Shown here: piece after piece, positions 26,314 through 34,055 of the stretch
Layout of the letters: every line of letters starts with the position of its first letter
Position numbering within the stretch: the stretch's first letter is position 1
NCBI RefSeq assembly: GCF_020400825.1
Contig: NZ_JAINVH010000015.1
Coordinates: 62,001-126,000, forward strand
Origin: Streptomyces sp. HPF1205
GTDB taxonomy: Bacteria > Actinomycetota > Actinomycetes > Streptomycetales > Streptomycetaceae
Direction of reading: 5' to 3'
Length of the DNA: 64,000 bases
Notes under the pieces: model-generated
The model's input: only the letters and a program-made list of their open reading frames with translations
Told to the model about the DNA's origin: nothing
Databases searched by the model: none
Made by a program: the position numbers and the translations under genes

Positions 26314-27118
26314 CTAACGCGCAGTACCAGGACGCCGTGACGGGTGGTACACCGAGGCCACAGCCTTCCGCGTCCGTTCCTGGCTGGTCGGCATCAGATG
26401 CGCGTACACCCGCAGGGTGAGCCCCGGATCCGAGTGCCCGAGGTACTCGGCCAGCGCCTTGACGCTCTCGCCCGCGTCCAGCAGCACGGAGGCGTAGAAG
26501 TGCCGGAGCGCGTGCATGCCGTGCTCCCGCGCGAAAGCGTGCTCCTGACCCTTGGCCGGCACCGGGATGACCCCGGCCGCAGCGAGCGCAGGCTTCCAGG
26601 CGTCGGGGTTGAACGAGCTGCGCCAGACGTGCCCCACCCATGGGCCCGGTGAAGACCAGCTTCCTGGTCGCCAGCGGCCCGCTCGCCACCTTCCACGGCA
26701 GCGTGACGTCCACCGGCGGGAACCGCTCCATGTGCGCTCGTAAGGCATCCGTCACGGGACCGGGCAGCGGCACGTCCCGCAGCTTCCCGCCCTTCGGGGG
26801 AGCGAACACAGCCTTGCTCCGGCTGAGCTTGAGCTGCTGCACTACGTGCACCGTGTCCGCCTTGAAGTCGATCGCGTCGACGGCGATGCCCAGGATCTCG
26901 CCTTGCCGCAAGCCGCGGCGCGCACCCAGGTCGACGGTCGCCTGATACCGCTCCGACAGAGCCGCCCGCACGGCGAAGACCCGCTCAGCCGTCCGGGGCG
27001 CGACCCGCTTGATCTCGGCTGTGGGCGCCTTGACCGAGCGCGCGGCACACGGGTTCGTCGGCAGATGACCGTCGTCCACAGCCGCGCTGAGCACGCTGAA
27101 GCAACTCCTCCCGCGGGT
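26314..27118 (-). pseudogene. Tyrosine recombinase (phage-type integrase), truncated and frameshifted
   Basis: The catalytic domain can be rebuilt from two frames. The upstream frame (about 27118-26632) has FSVLSAAVDDGHLPTNPC and box I RRGLRQGEILGIA with its Arg; the downstream frame (26632-26314) has HALRHFYAS, EYLGHSDPGLTLRVYAHL and the active-site Tyr. A frameshift near 26632 separates them, and the core-binding N-terminal domain is missing because an IS256-type fragment abuts at about 27118. All catalytic residues survive, so inactivation looks recent. It marks a former integrative element. Confidence 0.82.
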
Positions 27119-27457
27119 GTGTCCAGTAGACGGCTGATCCACTTTTGTGTGTAGGGGGCCGGTTGACGGCCGGTGTGAGGGGCCTTCGAAGGCGATCTGG
27201 AAGGCGTTCAGGGCTGCCTTCCAGCGCATGGTCCACCGCTTGCGGCCCTTACCGGTCGGGTCCAGGCTCACCAACGCCATGTAGACGCACTTCAGGGCGG
27301 GCCCCTTCGAGTGCCGCTCGGGGGAGCAACTCCCCAAGGGGTGACAGCAGTACAACACCCAGATCGCGTTCGTCGAGCAGATGACCGTGCGTATCTCGAC
27401 GTCGAACGAGAGGAAGGGCACGAACTCGGCCCGGGCGTTCTCCCAGAGCCGGATGAC
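27118..27457 (-). mobile_element. IS256/Mutator-family insertion sequence remnant (transposase C-terminal end)
   Basis: Translation on the minus strand gives FVPFLSFDVEIRTVICSTNAI, then after about 55 disrupted bases ALKCVYMALVSLDPTGKGRK and MRWKAALNAFQIAFEG, which match the highly conserved C terminus of Mutator-class transposases. The segment equivalent to ESVNAR... is replaced by unrelated sequence containing a CCCCTTGGGG inverted repeat. The element's end appears to be near 27118 (a TGTCCAGTAGACGG sequence), exactly where the integrase reading begins. The N-terminal two thirds of the transposase is gone. Confidence 0.78.
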
Positions 27458-27487
27458 CGCCGGTCATGCCGTCGAAGCGATCAACCG

Positions 27488-28012
27488 TCAGGAAAGCGGC
27501 ATTCCCGCCACCATCACCGCGTACACCGGGGAGTCCGGGAACGGCTGACGCTCGCCCACCTTGCGGAGACCCCAGGACTCGTACAGGGCCTGAACTTTCG
27601 GGTGCTCGACATCGACCAGGAGCACGACGAGGTCCTCATCCCGATCGGCGAGGAGGGCACGGGTGAGGCGCTCCGCCAGTCCCGTGCCCCGGTACTGGGG
27701 ACGGAGTGCCAGCTCGGAGAAGGAGAAGGTCCGGTCCTTCTCCGGGGCGGGCTTCAGGTGCTCGCGCCACCACTCGCGCTGCGGGGTGGCCGGAGCGCCG
27801 TAGGCGAAGCCCACCGCTTCGTCACCGGAGTACGCGATGACGCACGCGAAGCCGGGGTTGCCACCCCAGTGGTCGACGAACCAGGGGAACCGCTCGTCGA
27901 ACTCGGACATGTTGTCCTTGTACGCCTCGGCGTGGATGTCGATGATCGTCTGCCGTATCGCCGCGAGGTCCCCGTGCCTGAAGTGCCGAAGGTCGATAAC
28001 GGCGGTCGTCAT
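27488..28012 (-). CDS. GNAT family N-acetyltransferase
   Basis: 174 residues from the ATG at 28012, which overlaps the stop codon of the upstream XRE gene (ATGA), so translation is coupled. The acetyl-CoA loop is in LRPQYRGTGLAERLTRAL, preceded by the strand FSFSELAL, and the end LVDVEHPKVQALYESWGLRKVG is the usual GNAT motif B. The acceptor is unknown. Coupling to a regulator and divergence from an SAH-hydrolase-like/Nudix operon suggest it works in the same small pathway. Confidence 0.85.
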   Translation of the reverse strand: MTTAVIDLRHFRHGDLAAIRQTIIDIHAEAYKDNMSEFDERFPWFVDHWGGNPGFACVIAYSGDEAVGFAYGAPATPQREWWREHLKPAPEKDRTFSFSELALRPQYRGTGLAERLTRALLADRDEDLVVLLVDVEHPKVQALYESWGLRKVGERQPFPDSPVYAVMVAGMPLS

Positions 28013-29271
28013 GCACGACTCCATTCAAGTCGGAAGCGATCTCCCCACTGTCGCGTGACGGGGGCGTTGGGCGCCAGTGTGATCAAGTCACGGTAGTAGT
28101 CGCCGAGCAGCGAACGCATCCGGCCTGGCAGGGGGGTGCCACTCATCAGACCGAAGACCGAGGCGGCCGTGTCGCACGCCTGGTCCACATCCCGCTGGTG
28201 GAGCTGCGCCAAAGCGAGCCGGGCGGTGGCCAGGGCCCGGTTCCGGCGAAACTGCTCCGGGATCGCGGACAGCGCCTGGTGCGAGGCGGCCTCGGACTCC
28301 GCGGCGTCCCCGATGCGGTCCCGGACGATGGCGGTGATGGCGTTCAGCTCAGCCGGCCCGTAGAAGGCCATCCAGCTCGGACGGGGCTCGGCCTGGTCAG
28401 CCTTGGCGAGCGCCTCCCTGGCGTGCCCCAGGGACCGCAAGGAGGCCTGCCGGTCGCCGAGGTTGGAGTGCCCGACAGCCGTGCGCGCGTGGGCGAGGGA
28501 GGCGAACAGCGGGTCACGGCGGGTGATGGCGGTGGCCTGGGCGGCCTGGGCGGAGTCGACAGCCTGAGTGAAGTCCTGCCGCTGGTGCGCCAGCATGGCG
28601 AAGGAGTTCCAGACCCGCAGCTCGACGATGGAGTCCTGGGCCAGCCCAGCTAGATACAGGGCGCGGCTGAGGTGCCGTTCGGCCCGGTCGGAGTGCCGGG
28701 CGTCCAAAGCCGACCAGGCCGCTGTGGCGGTGTAGTCGGCGGCCACGGAGAACAGGCGCTGCCTGATCCGCTGAGAGGCCGCCTGGTGTTGCATCTCGAG
28801 CGCCCGGGACGCCCCGACCAGAGCAGCCTGTTCGAGGCTTTCGTGGCCGCCTCGGGTGTCATCGAGGGCCATCAGATCGTCAAGACCGTTGCGGAGACGG
28901 ATCACATCGGTGATGCCGACCATCGACCGCCTGGAGCTGATAGGGGTGACCATGGCCGCGGTCGTGCCGGTGGTGGCCATCAGGAAGTTTCGGCGCCTCA
29001 CGTGCTGCTCCGGTTCGGTGGCGGGGCCCGGGCGACCGGGCGGGACGAATCCCAGTTCCTCGGCCTCACGGCCGAATACTGCCGCCAGCGCTTCCCGTTG
29101 CCGAGGATGGGGCCACCGGGTTTTTCCGGTCAGCCAGAAGCGCACTGTGCGGTCGCTGACCGATCCCTCGTGACCCCTGGCGCGTAAGTATGTGTTCACG
29201 GCGTCGGCCAACTCGCCTTGCGTCAGGCCCGCCTCGCGCAGTGCGCCGGTGAGGACTTCGTTCTCCTCCAC
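28009..29271 (-). CDS. XRE-type regulator with TPR-like C-terminal domain
   Basis: 420 residues from a GTG at 29271. The HTH lies near the start (LREAGLTQGELADAVN, then SVSDRTVRFWLTGKTRWPHP). A linker RRRNFLMATTGTTAAMVTP follows, and residues 150-410 are all helical with TPR-like pairs (ADYTATAAWSALDARHSDRAE; LAHARTAVGHSNLGDRQASL). From memory this architecture is common in Streptomyces regulators of unknown function; the TPR part probably senses a peptide or protein partner. No ribosome site is seen before the GTG, so the transcript may be leaderless. It is divergent from the SAH-hydrolase-like operon. Confidence 0.8.
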   Translation of the reverse strand: MEENEVLTGALREAGLTQGELADAVNTYLRARGHEGSVSDRTVRFWLTGKTRWPHPRQREALAAVFGREAEELGFVPPGRPGPATEPEQHVRRRNFLMATTGTTAAMVTPISSRRSMVGITDVIRLRNGLDDLMALDDTRGGHESLEQAALVGASRALEMQHQAASQRIRQRLFSVAADYTATAAWSALDARHSDRAERHLSRALYLAGLAQDSIVELRVWNSFAMLAHQRQDFTQAVDSAQAAQATAITRRDPLFASLAHARTAVGHSNLGDRQASLRSLGHAREALAKADQAEPRPSWMAFYGPAELNAITAIVRDRIGDAAESEAASHQALSAIPEQFRRNRALATARLALAQLHQRDVDQACDTAASVFGLMSGTPLPGRMRSLLGDYYRDLITLAPNAPVTRQWGDRFRLEWSRA

Positions 29272-29510
29272 GCACCGAACGTAGCGACACAGGACCTGTC
29301 GGTAGAAGCGCTGGACCGGGAATTTCCGGTGACCGCGACTGCACGACCCGTCGATTCTTCCTCCTCGCCGCGGACCGGTGGTCGTTGACTGAAACGGCCC
29401 ACCCGTACTCACCGAGGTCGAGATGCCAGTGAGCAGCGTCGCACGCCCTACGGGACACCCCGGCTACACCCAAATCCTGCCGTGCGCGGCGGTACGCGGA
29501 GCGAGGACGG

Positions 29511-29618
29511 GGCCTGGCTCTCATCGAGCTGCTGACGGACCGCTGGGGAACCGAGGTGCTGCCCTTCGGAAAGCGGGTCCGGGGTGTGCTCAAGGAGCAG
29601 CAGACCGTCACCGTGTGA
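29511..29618 (+). pseudogene. C-terminal remnant of an ATP-binding (HATPase, RsbW-like) regulator
   Basis: The frame reads RGRGLALIELLTDRWGTEVL and then PFGKRVRGVLKEQQTVTV before a stop. This is the G2 box and C-terminal strand of the small ATP-binding regulators that abound in Streptomyces. No start codon or N-terminal half is present upstream. It sits 26 bp before the SAH-hydrolase-like gene and appears to be a leftover from a gene replaced during island formation. Confidence 0.6.
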
Positions 29619-29644
29619 CGGGCGATCGACCAGAGAGGTGAATC

Positions 29645-30766
29645 ATGGAGTCGTTTGAGCGAGCCCGCCTGGATACCTACTTCAGCAAGATCACATCCCA
29701 GTTCCGCCCGGAGGAACAGCCCGCGTCGTTCCTCGTCACGCACCTGCTTCCCGAGCGCCCGAGCTTCGTCCGCGCCGTCGGTGCCGCCTCCGACCTCCGG
29801 GCCGTGCTCCCCAAGCCCAAGTCCATCGCTCTGTCCGCCCAGCGCGAGGTGGAGACCGTCGCGCAGTGCGACCCGCTCAGCCGGGACCTGTTCGCAGACC
29901 AGGACCGGACCCTGGAGTACTTCGAGAACCGAGCGCGCGGCGAGCGCCTCGTCCTCCTTGACGTCGGCGGCTACTTCGCCCCAACCCTCAATGCCATGGG
30001 GGACCGCTTCTCCGGGACGATCCTCGGCGTGATCGAGGACACCGAGAACGGCCACAAACGGTACGCCGAGCTGGACAAGCTCCCCTGCCCGGTCATCTCG
30101 GTGGCCCGCTCCCCGCTGAAGGACCCCGAGGACTTCCTCGTCGGCCAGTCCGTGGTCTTCTCCACCGAAGCCCTCATGCGGAGCCGGGGCGACATCCTGC
30201 ACGGCCGGCCCGCGCTCGTCATCGGCTTCGGCAAGCTCGGCTCGTCCATCGCCCGCCTGCTGCACGCCAAAGGTGTCCAGGTCACGGTTTACGACATCGA
30301 CCCGATCCGGCGCACTCAGGCCCTCTCCCAGGGCTTCACGGTCGCCCGGGACCGGGACGCCGCCCTGCACAACGCGGGCCTGGTCCTGTGCGCCACCGGG
30401 GCCGTTTCGCTCCGCAGCGAGGACTTCTCCACGCTCCGCAACGGGGCGTACGTCGCCACCGTCACCAGCAGCGAGGACGAGCTGGACCTGACCACCCTCC
30501 CTGCCGTGTACGACCGCACCAGGGACACGGAGCACGTCACCCGTTACCAAACCACGGGCCACTACTTCTACCTGCTCAACGGCGGCAACGCCGTCAACTT
30601 CCTGCACGGCGCCAGCGTGGGGCCGTTCATCTTCCTCGTGCAGGCCGAGATACTCGCGGCCATCCGGATGCTCGCCCGCGGCGACCTCACGGCCGGTATG
30701 CACGAGGTGTCCGCCGCCGACCGGGCCGTCATCGCCCACACCTGGCTGACGTACTTCAACCGCTAA
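29645..30766 (+). CDS. S-adenosylhomocysteine hydrolase-like NAD-dependent enzyme
   Basis: 373 residues, about 50-100 shorter than housekeeping AHCY. The NAD fold is ALVIGFGKLGSSIARLLHAK (about 197-216). Equivalents of the AHCY active site can be aligned: Asp in LLDVGGYF, Glu in GVIEDTENG, and Lys plus Asp four residues on (SPLKDPED). The C-terminal signature appears as LLNGGNAVNFLHGASVG. AHCY splits SAH into homocysteine and adenosine; this divergent relative probably acts on a different thioether or nucleoside. It forms an operon with the Nudix gene eight bp downstream and is divergent from the XRE/GNAT pair. Confidence 0.78.
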   Translation: MESFERARLDTYFSKITSQFRPEEQPASFLVTHLLPERPSFVRAVGAASDLRAVLPKPKSIALSAQREVETVAQCDPLSRDLFADQDRTLEYFENRARGERLVLLDVGGYFAPTLNAMGDRFSGTILGVIEDTENGHKRYAELDKLPCPVISVARSPLKDPEDFLVGQSVVFSTEALMRSRGDILHGRPALVIGFGKLGSSIARLLHAKGVQVTVYDIDPIRRTQALSQGFTVARDRDAALHNAGLVLCATGAVSLRSEDFSTLRNGAYVATVTSSEDELDLTTLPAVYDRTRDTEHVTRYQTTGHYFYLLNGGNAVNFLHGASVGPFIFLVQAEILAAIRMLARGDLTAGMHEVSAADRAVIAHTWLTYFNR

Positions 30767-30774
30767 GGGGACCT

Positions 30775-31323
30775 GTGACCATCACCGCCCAGCACATCCG
30801 CGACACCCTGACCGCCTACCTGGACCAGCGTCCTGAGGACAAGGACTCCATCTCGGCCCTCACCGACGCCCTGGAGGCCACCGCCGAGACGATCACCTCG
30901 CGGAAGGAGTTCCAGGGGCACGTCACGGCCGGAGCCCTGCTGCTGCGTGCCGACGGCCGCGTCCTGCTCGTGGAGCACAAGGCCCTCGGCAAGTGGCTTT
31001 TCCCCGGCGGGCACCTGGAAGAGGACGACGAGAGCCTCATGAGGGCCGCCCTGCGGGAGCTGGCCGAGGAGACCGGCATCGACCCCGGCCTGGTCACGCT
31101 CGTCAGCCCGGTGCCCCTGCACATCGACGTCCACCCCATCCCGGCCAACCCCTCCAAGGACGAGCCGGACCACATGCACTTCGACTTCCGGTTCCTGTTC
31201 CGCACCGATGCCGACGTCGCCGCTCTCCAGGCCGAAGAGGTCCTTGACTACTCCTGGCAGTTCGCCGACCAGATCACCGCCGAGCCGCTCCGCAGCCGCC
31301 TGCTGGCCGTCCCGACGCGCTGA
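30775..31323 (+). CDS. Nudix hydrolase
   Basis: 182 residues. The Nudix box is GGHLEEDDESLMRAALRELA followed by EETGI; the REx2EExG core is intact, with one extra residue before the first Glu as seen in some subfamilies. It is preceded by WLFPGG, typical of nucleotide-sugar or ADP-ribose type members. A helical N-terminal segment (1-45) is unusual. The GTG start has an AAGGGG site overlapping the end of the upstream gene's tail. It probably hydrolyses a nucleoside diphosphate compound made or recycled by the SAH-hydrolase-like partner. Confidence 0.88.
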   Translation: MTITAQHIRDTLTAYLDQRPEDKDSISALTDALEATAETITSRKEFQGHVTAGALLLRADGRVLLVEHKALGKWLFPGGHLEEDDESLMRAALRELAEETGIDPGLVTLVSPVPLHIDVHPIPANPSKDEPDHMHFDFRFLFRTDADVAALQAEEVLDYSWQFADQITAEPLRSRLLAVPTR

Positions 31324-31484
31324 TCCCCCATACGGCCCGCCCGACCGCGCTCCCCCGTCGCGGCGGCCGGGGCCTTCCTTGCGATCACCCCTCAAACGAC
31401 CCGGCTCCCCGGCCCAACCGGGTGATCGTCAGGTGCCTCGGCGCAGGCTTCTTCGCCATGAACCCCCTGGGGCGGGTTGGACTG

Positions 31485-32003
31485 TCAGTATTCGTTCAGG
31501 GAACTCGGGGCGGGTCGCGGGGGGCGTGTCAGGGTGATGTCGATCGGGTCCCGGGACTGCTCGGTGAAGCCGTGGCGCTCGTACAGGCGGCGGGCGGGGC
31601 TGCCCTGGAGGACGTGGAGGCGGACGGGGGCGCGCTCGGTGTCGGTACGTTCGAGGAGGGCGCGCAGGACGGCCGAGCCGAGACCGCGGCCCTGCTGGTG
31701 CGGGGCGAGATAGAAGTGCTCCAGCCACCACCCGTCCCCGGCCGGGCGGAGGGTGACGCAGCCCGCGAAGGCGCCGCCCACCTCGATGACCGACGTGTGG
31801 AGCGGGGAGAAGGAGTCGCGCAGGCGCTGCCGTACCCGGTGCTCGTCGTAGCGGCCGAGCCGCTCCAGGTCCGGGCGCATCACCACCGCCCGCAGCTCCG
31901 CGATCACCTCGATGTCCCCTGGCACCGCCGGGCGCAGCGCCCAGTCCGCGGCATCCGGCCGGCCGGACCGTGTCCCGTCCGGCGCCTCCGTACTCGTGTC
32001 CAT
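31485..32003 (-). CDS. GNAT family N-acetyltransferase
   Basis: 172 residues. Core: LRPAVPGDIEVIAELRAVVM at the start, WWLEHFYLAPHQQGRGLGSAVL with the acetyl-CoA loop QQGRGLG, and HVLQGSPARRLYERHGFTEQ at the end. The substrate is unknown. The ATG at 32003 was chosen since the conserved fold begins about 20 residues later. The gene stands alone between the Nudix operon and the His-rich gene. Confidence 0.87.
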   Translation of the reverse strand: MDTSTEAPDGTRSGRPDAADWALRPAVPGDIEVIAELRAVVMRPDLERLGRYDEHRVRQRLRDSFSPLHTSVIEVGGAFAGCVTLRPAGDGWWLEHFYLAPHQQGRGLGSAVLRALLERTDTERAPVRLHVLQGSPARRLYERHGFTEQSRDPIDITLTRPPRPAPSSLNEY

Positions 32004-32164
32004 GGCCGGAGTATTCCGGAGTTTCCAGGAGCGGGCCCGGGGACCCGGCGCGAGTGCGAAGCTCAGATCGTCATCAAGTCCGGTGTCGCGGGCCGCGGCC
32101 CGGGCAACACTCGGGAAGCAGGGCCCGGGCAACGGGCACGGAAGCGGGGGTACGGGGGGTTCGG

Positions 32165-32539
32165 ATGTTGGTGTTCGTCGTGGTGTTCGTCGTGATCGTC
32201 GGGTGCGTGGCCCTGGCGGGCATCTGCGGCGCGGTGGCCGCCGGGAGGCGCGGTGGGCGGCGTGGGGGCCAGGGCCGGGGGGACCTCCGCTTCGAGGAGG
32301 ATTCCGCCGGGCGCCACCACGGTCTCGGAGGTTCCGCCGCCGATGCCGCCGGCTGGAGCGGCGGGAACGGGGACACCGGGCACGGGAGCGGGCACCATGG
32401 ACACCACGGGCACAGCCACGGACACGCCGGGCACGTGAGCGGGCACGGGCACGCCGGTCACGGGCACGGCGGGGCGGACGCGGGTGGCGGGTTCGCCGGA
32501 GGGCACGGAATGAGTCATGGGGGCGGTCACCACGGGTGA
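32165..32539 (+). CDS. Small membrane protein with histidine/glycine-rich tail
   Basis: 124 residues. One membrane span at residues 2-27 (MLVFVVVFVVIVGCVALAG), a basic stretch (RRGGRRGGQGRG) that would place the tail inside or at the membrane surface, then from about residue 54 a tail with some 19 His residues in GH, GHH and HGH repeats. Such tails bind Ni, Zn, Cu or Co. No family recognised. It converges on the Cys-rich peptide gene across a perfect hairpin, and the pair may form a metal-handling unit. The start lacks a strong ribosome site. Confidence 0.55.
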   Translation: MLVFVVVFVVIVGCVALAGICGAVAAGRRGGRRGGQGRGDLRFEEDSAGRHHGLGGSAADAAGWSGGNGDTGHGSGHHGHHGHSHGHAGHVSGHGHAGHGHGGADAGGGFAGGHGMSHGGGHHG

Positions 32540-32561
32540 GCGCTGAAACGGCCCTCCATGC

Positions 32562-32598
32562 GTGAGGCCCTGCCCGACGGGATCGGGCAGGGCCTCAC
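32562..32598. terminator. Perfect 16-bp bidirectional terminator
   Basis: GTGAGGCCCTGCCCGA, loop CGGGA, and the exact complement. It lies between the stop codons of the convergent His-rich and Cys-rich genes and should end both transcripts. Confidence 0.85.
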
Positions 32599-32674
32599 AC
32601 CCGACGCCTGGAGGCGTCGGCGTCCGGTGCCGTTCGTTCGTCCTCCGTTCGTCCGTTCGTACGGACGACACGGC

Positions 32675-32839
32675 TCAGTGCGTGCAGCCGCCGCACTGGC
32701 AGGGGCGGCCCGACTGGCAGCCGCAGCCGCAGCCCGAGCCGCAGCCGCAGGCGGCGACCAGGGGGAGCGGGGCGCGCAGCAGAGCGGCGTCGGGCGGGGA
32801 CTGGTCGCGGACAGGCTGTGGCGTGGCGGATTCCGGCAT
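32675..32839 (-). CDS. 54-residue cysteine-rich peptide, metallothionein-like
   Basis: A leader-like N terminus of about 30 residues (MPESATPQPVRDQSPPDAAL and on to LVAA) is followed by CGCGSGCGCGCQSGRPCQCG and GCTH: eight Cys in CxC pairs with a terminal His. Strong GAGGAGG site before the ATG supports translation. Dense CxC pairs fit zinc or copper binding, as in metallothioneins. The leader-plus-Cys-core shape would also suit a ribosomally made modified peptide, but no modification enzyme is adjacent. No sequence family is recognised with certainty. Confidence 0.65.
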   Translation of the reverse strand: MPESATPQPVRDQSPPDAALLRAPLPLVAACGCGSGCGCGCQSGRPCQCGGCTH

Positions 32840-33037
32840 GGGAGCACCCTCCTCTGGCTGACCTACCAGGCAGTCAACCGCCCGGCACTCCCGCGCATCA
32901 ACGGCGCACAAGGGCAAACCGCCCGCGTGCACCGACCCCGCGCGCCCGCGCGCACACCGCCCGGCCGCCGCGCGCCCAGCGCACCCCGCCCGTCCCGTAG
33001 CGCCCGCTCACCCCGCCGCCCGGCCCCAGGCGCCCCC

Positions 33038-33097
33038 GCGCGTACCGGCCGCGCCCCGCGCGTACCGGCCGCGCCCCGCGCGTACCGCCCGCGCCCC
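33038..33097. repeat. Three tandem copies of a 20-bp unit
   Basis: GCGCGTACCGGCCGCGCCCC occurs at 33038, 33058 and 33078, the last with one change. It lies between the Cys-rich gene and phoU, just after the phoU stop on the minus strand. Two turns of helix per unit could make it a binding array, but simple expansion is equally likely. Confidence 0.8.
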
Positions 33098-33106
33098 ACG
33101 CCCCCG

Positions 33107-33781
33107 CTACGCCGGCTCCACCGGCGCCGGCATCAGCTCGTCCGCGTGCTCGCCCGTCACCAGGTAGACCACCCGCTTGGCCACCGACACCGCGTGATCG
33201 GCGAACCGCTCGTAGTACCGGCCGACCAGCGTGACGTCGACCGCCGTCTCGATGCCGTGCTTCCAGCGGTCGTCCAGCAGGTGCTGGAAGAGGGTGCGGT
33301 GCAGCTCGTCCATGCGGTCGTCGTCGGCCTCCAGCTGCAGCGCGTCGTCCACGTCCTTGCTGACGATGACCTCCGTGGCCTTGGCCATCAGGCGCTGGGC
33401 GAGCTGGCCCATCTCCAGGATGGTGCTGTGCAGGTCGCTCGGTACGGCGGAGACCGGGAAGCGCAGCCGGGCCAGCTTGGCGACGTGCCGGGCCAGGTCG
33501 CCGGAGCGTTCCAGGTCCGCGCTCATCCGCAGGGAGGTGACGACTATCCGCAGGTCGGTGGCCACCGGCTGCTGCCGGGCCAGCAGGGTGATCGCCCGGT
33601 TCTCCAGGTCCCGCTGCAGGCCGTCGACCTTCTCGTCGGCGGCGATCACGCTCTCGGCGACGTTCAGGTCGGCGTCCAGCAGCGCGGTGGTCGCGCGGCC
33701 GATCGCGGAGCCGACGAGCCGGGCCATCTCGACCAGCCCGTCAGCGATCGAGTCCAGCTCCTCGTGGTATGCGTCGCGCAT
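33107..33781 (-). CDS. phoU: Phosphate signalling regulator PhoU
   Basis: 224 residues, normal for PhoU: two three-helix bundles with the repeated metal-binding signature seen as ADLERSGDLARHVAKLA and VGRYYERFADHAVSVAKRV. PhoU signals phosphate sufficiency from the Pst transporter to PhoR and keeps PhoP-regulated genes off. The ATG has an AAGGAAG site. It is divergent from phoR-phoP, with a PHO box in the shared promoter. Confidence 0.95.
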   Translation of the reverse strand: MRDAYHEELDSIADGLVEMARLVGSAIGRATTALLDADLNVAESVIAADEKVDGLQRDLENRAITLLARQQPVATDLRIVVTSLRMSADLERSGDLARHVAKLARLRFPVSAVPSDLHSTILEMGQLAQRLMAKATEVIVSKDVDDALQLEADDDRMDELHRTLFQHLLDDRWKHGIETAVDVTLVGRYYERFADHAVSVAKRVVYLVTGEHADELMPAPVEPA

Positions 33782-33949
33782 CGCTTTCCTTCCTTCCGGG
33801 CCCCCTCTGGGCCGTTGCGCGGCCGGCCCGGCCCGGCGGGCCCGTACCGCGTATGGACGAGGCCGGGGCGCCGGAAACGTCCGGTGCACCGCGCGGCCTG
33901 CCTCCCCCACGCTGCCACGCTTCCGGCCGCACACATACCGGCCGCGCAC

Positions 33950-33982
33950 CCGGAGTGAACCGGTCCCCACGTGGAGGTGAAC
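33950..33982 (-). promoter_or_regulatory. PHO box (PhoP operator), three 11-bp units
   Basis: On the minus strand the sequence reads GTTCACCTCCA, CGTGGGGACCG, GTTCACTCCGG, i.e. three 11-nt direct repeat units with the GTTCACC core in the first and third. This is the Streptomyces PhoP site. Its place between phoU and phoR matches the known bidirectional, PhoP-activated phoU/phoRP promoter. Confidence 0.85.
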
Positions 33983-34043
33983 TCTTGGCAACGTACATCC
34001 GAGAGCTGTCTTCCGGGGTTGTCCGGTGTGTGAACCGGCCACC

Positions 34044-34049
34044 TACCCT
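34044..34049 (+). promoter_or_regulatory. phoR -10 element, probable leaderless promoter
   Basis: TACCCT ends seven bases before the phoR ATG (34056), with TTGTCC at 34019-34024 as a possible -35. No ribosome site is seen, so transcription probably starts at the A of the start codon. Confidence 0.55.
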
Positions 34050-34055
34050 GGGGCC

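Noticed and set aside
29413..29510. Extended start of the XRE-TPR regulator into the divergent spacer
   Set aside because: Upstream in-frame codons encode Arg/Gly-rich sequence lacking HTH similarity and would leave little room for the divergent promoters.
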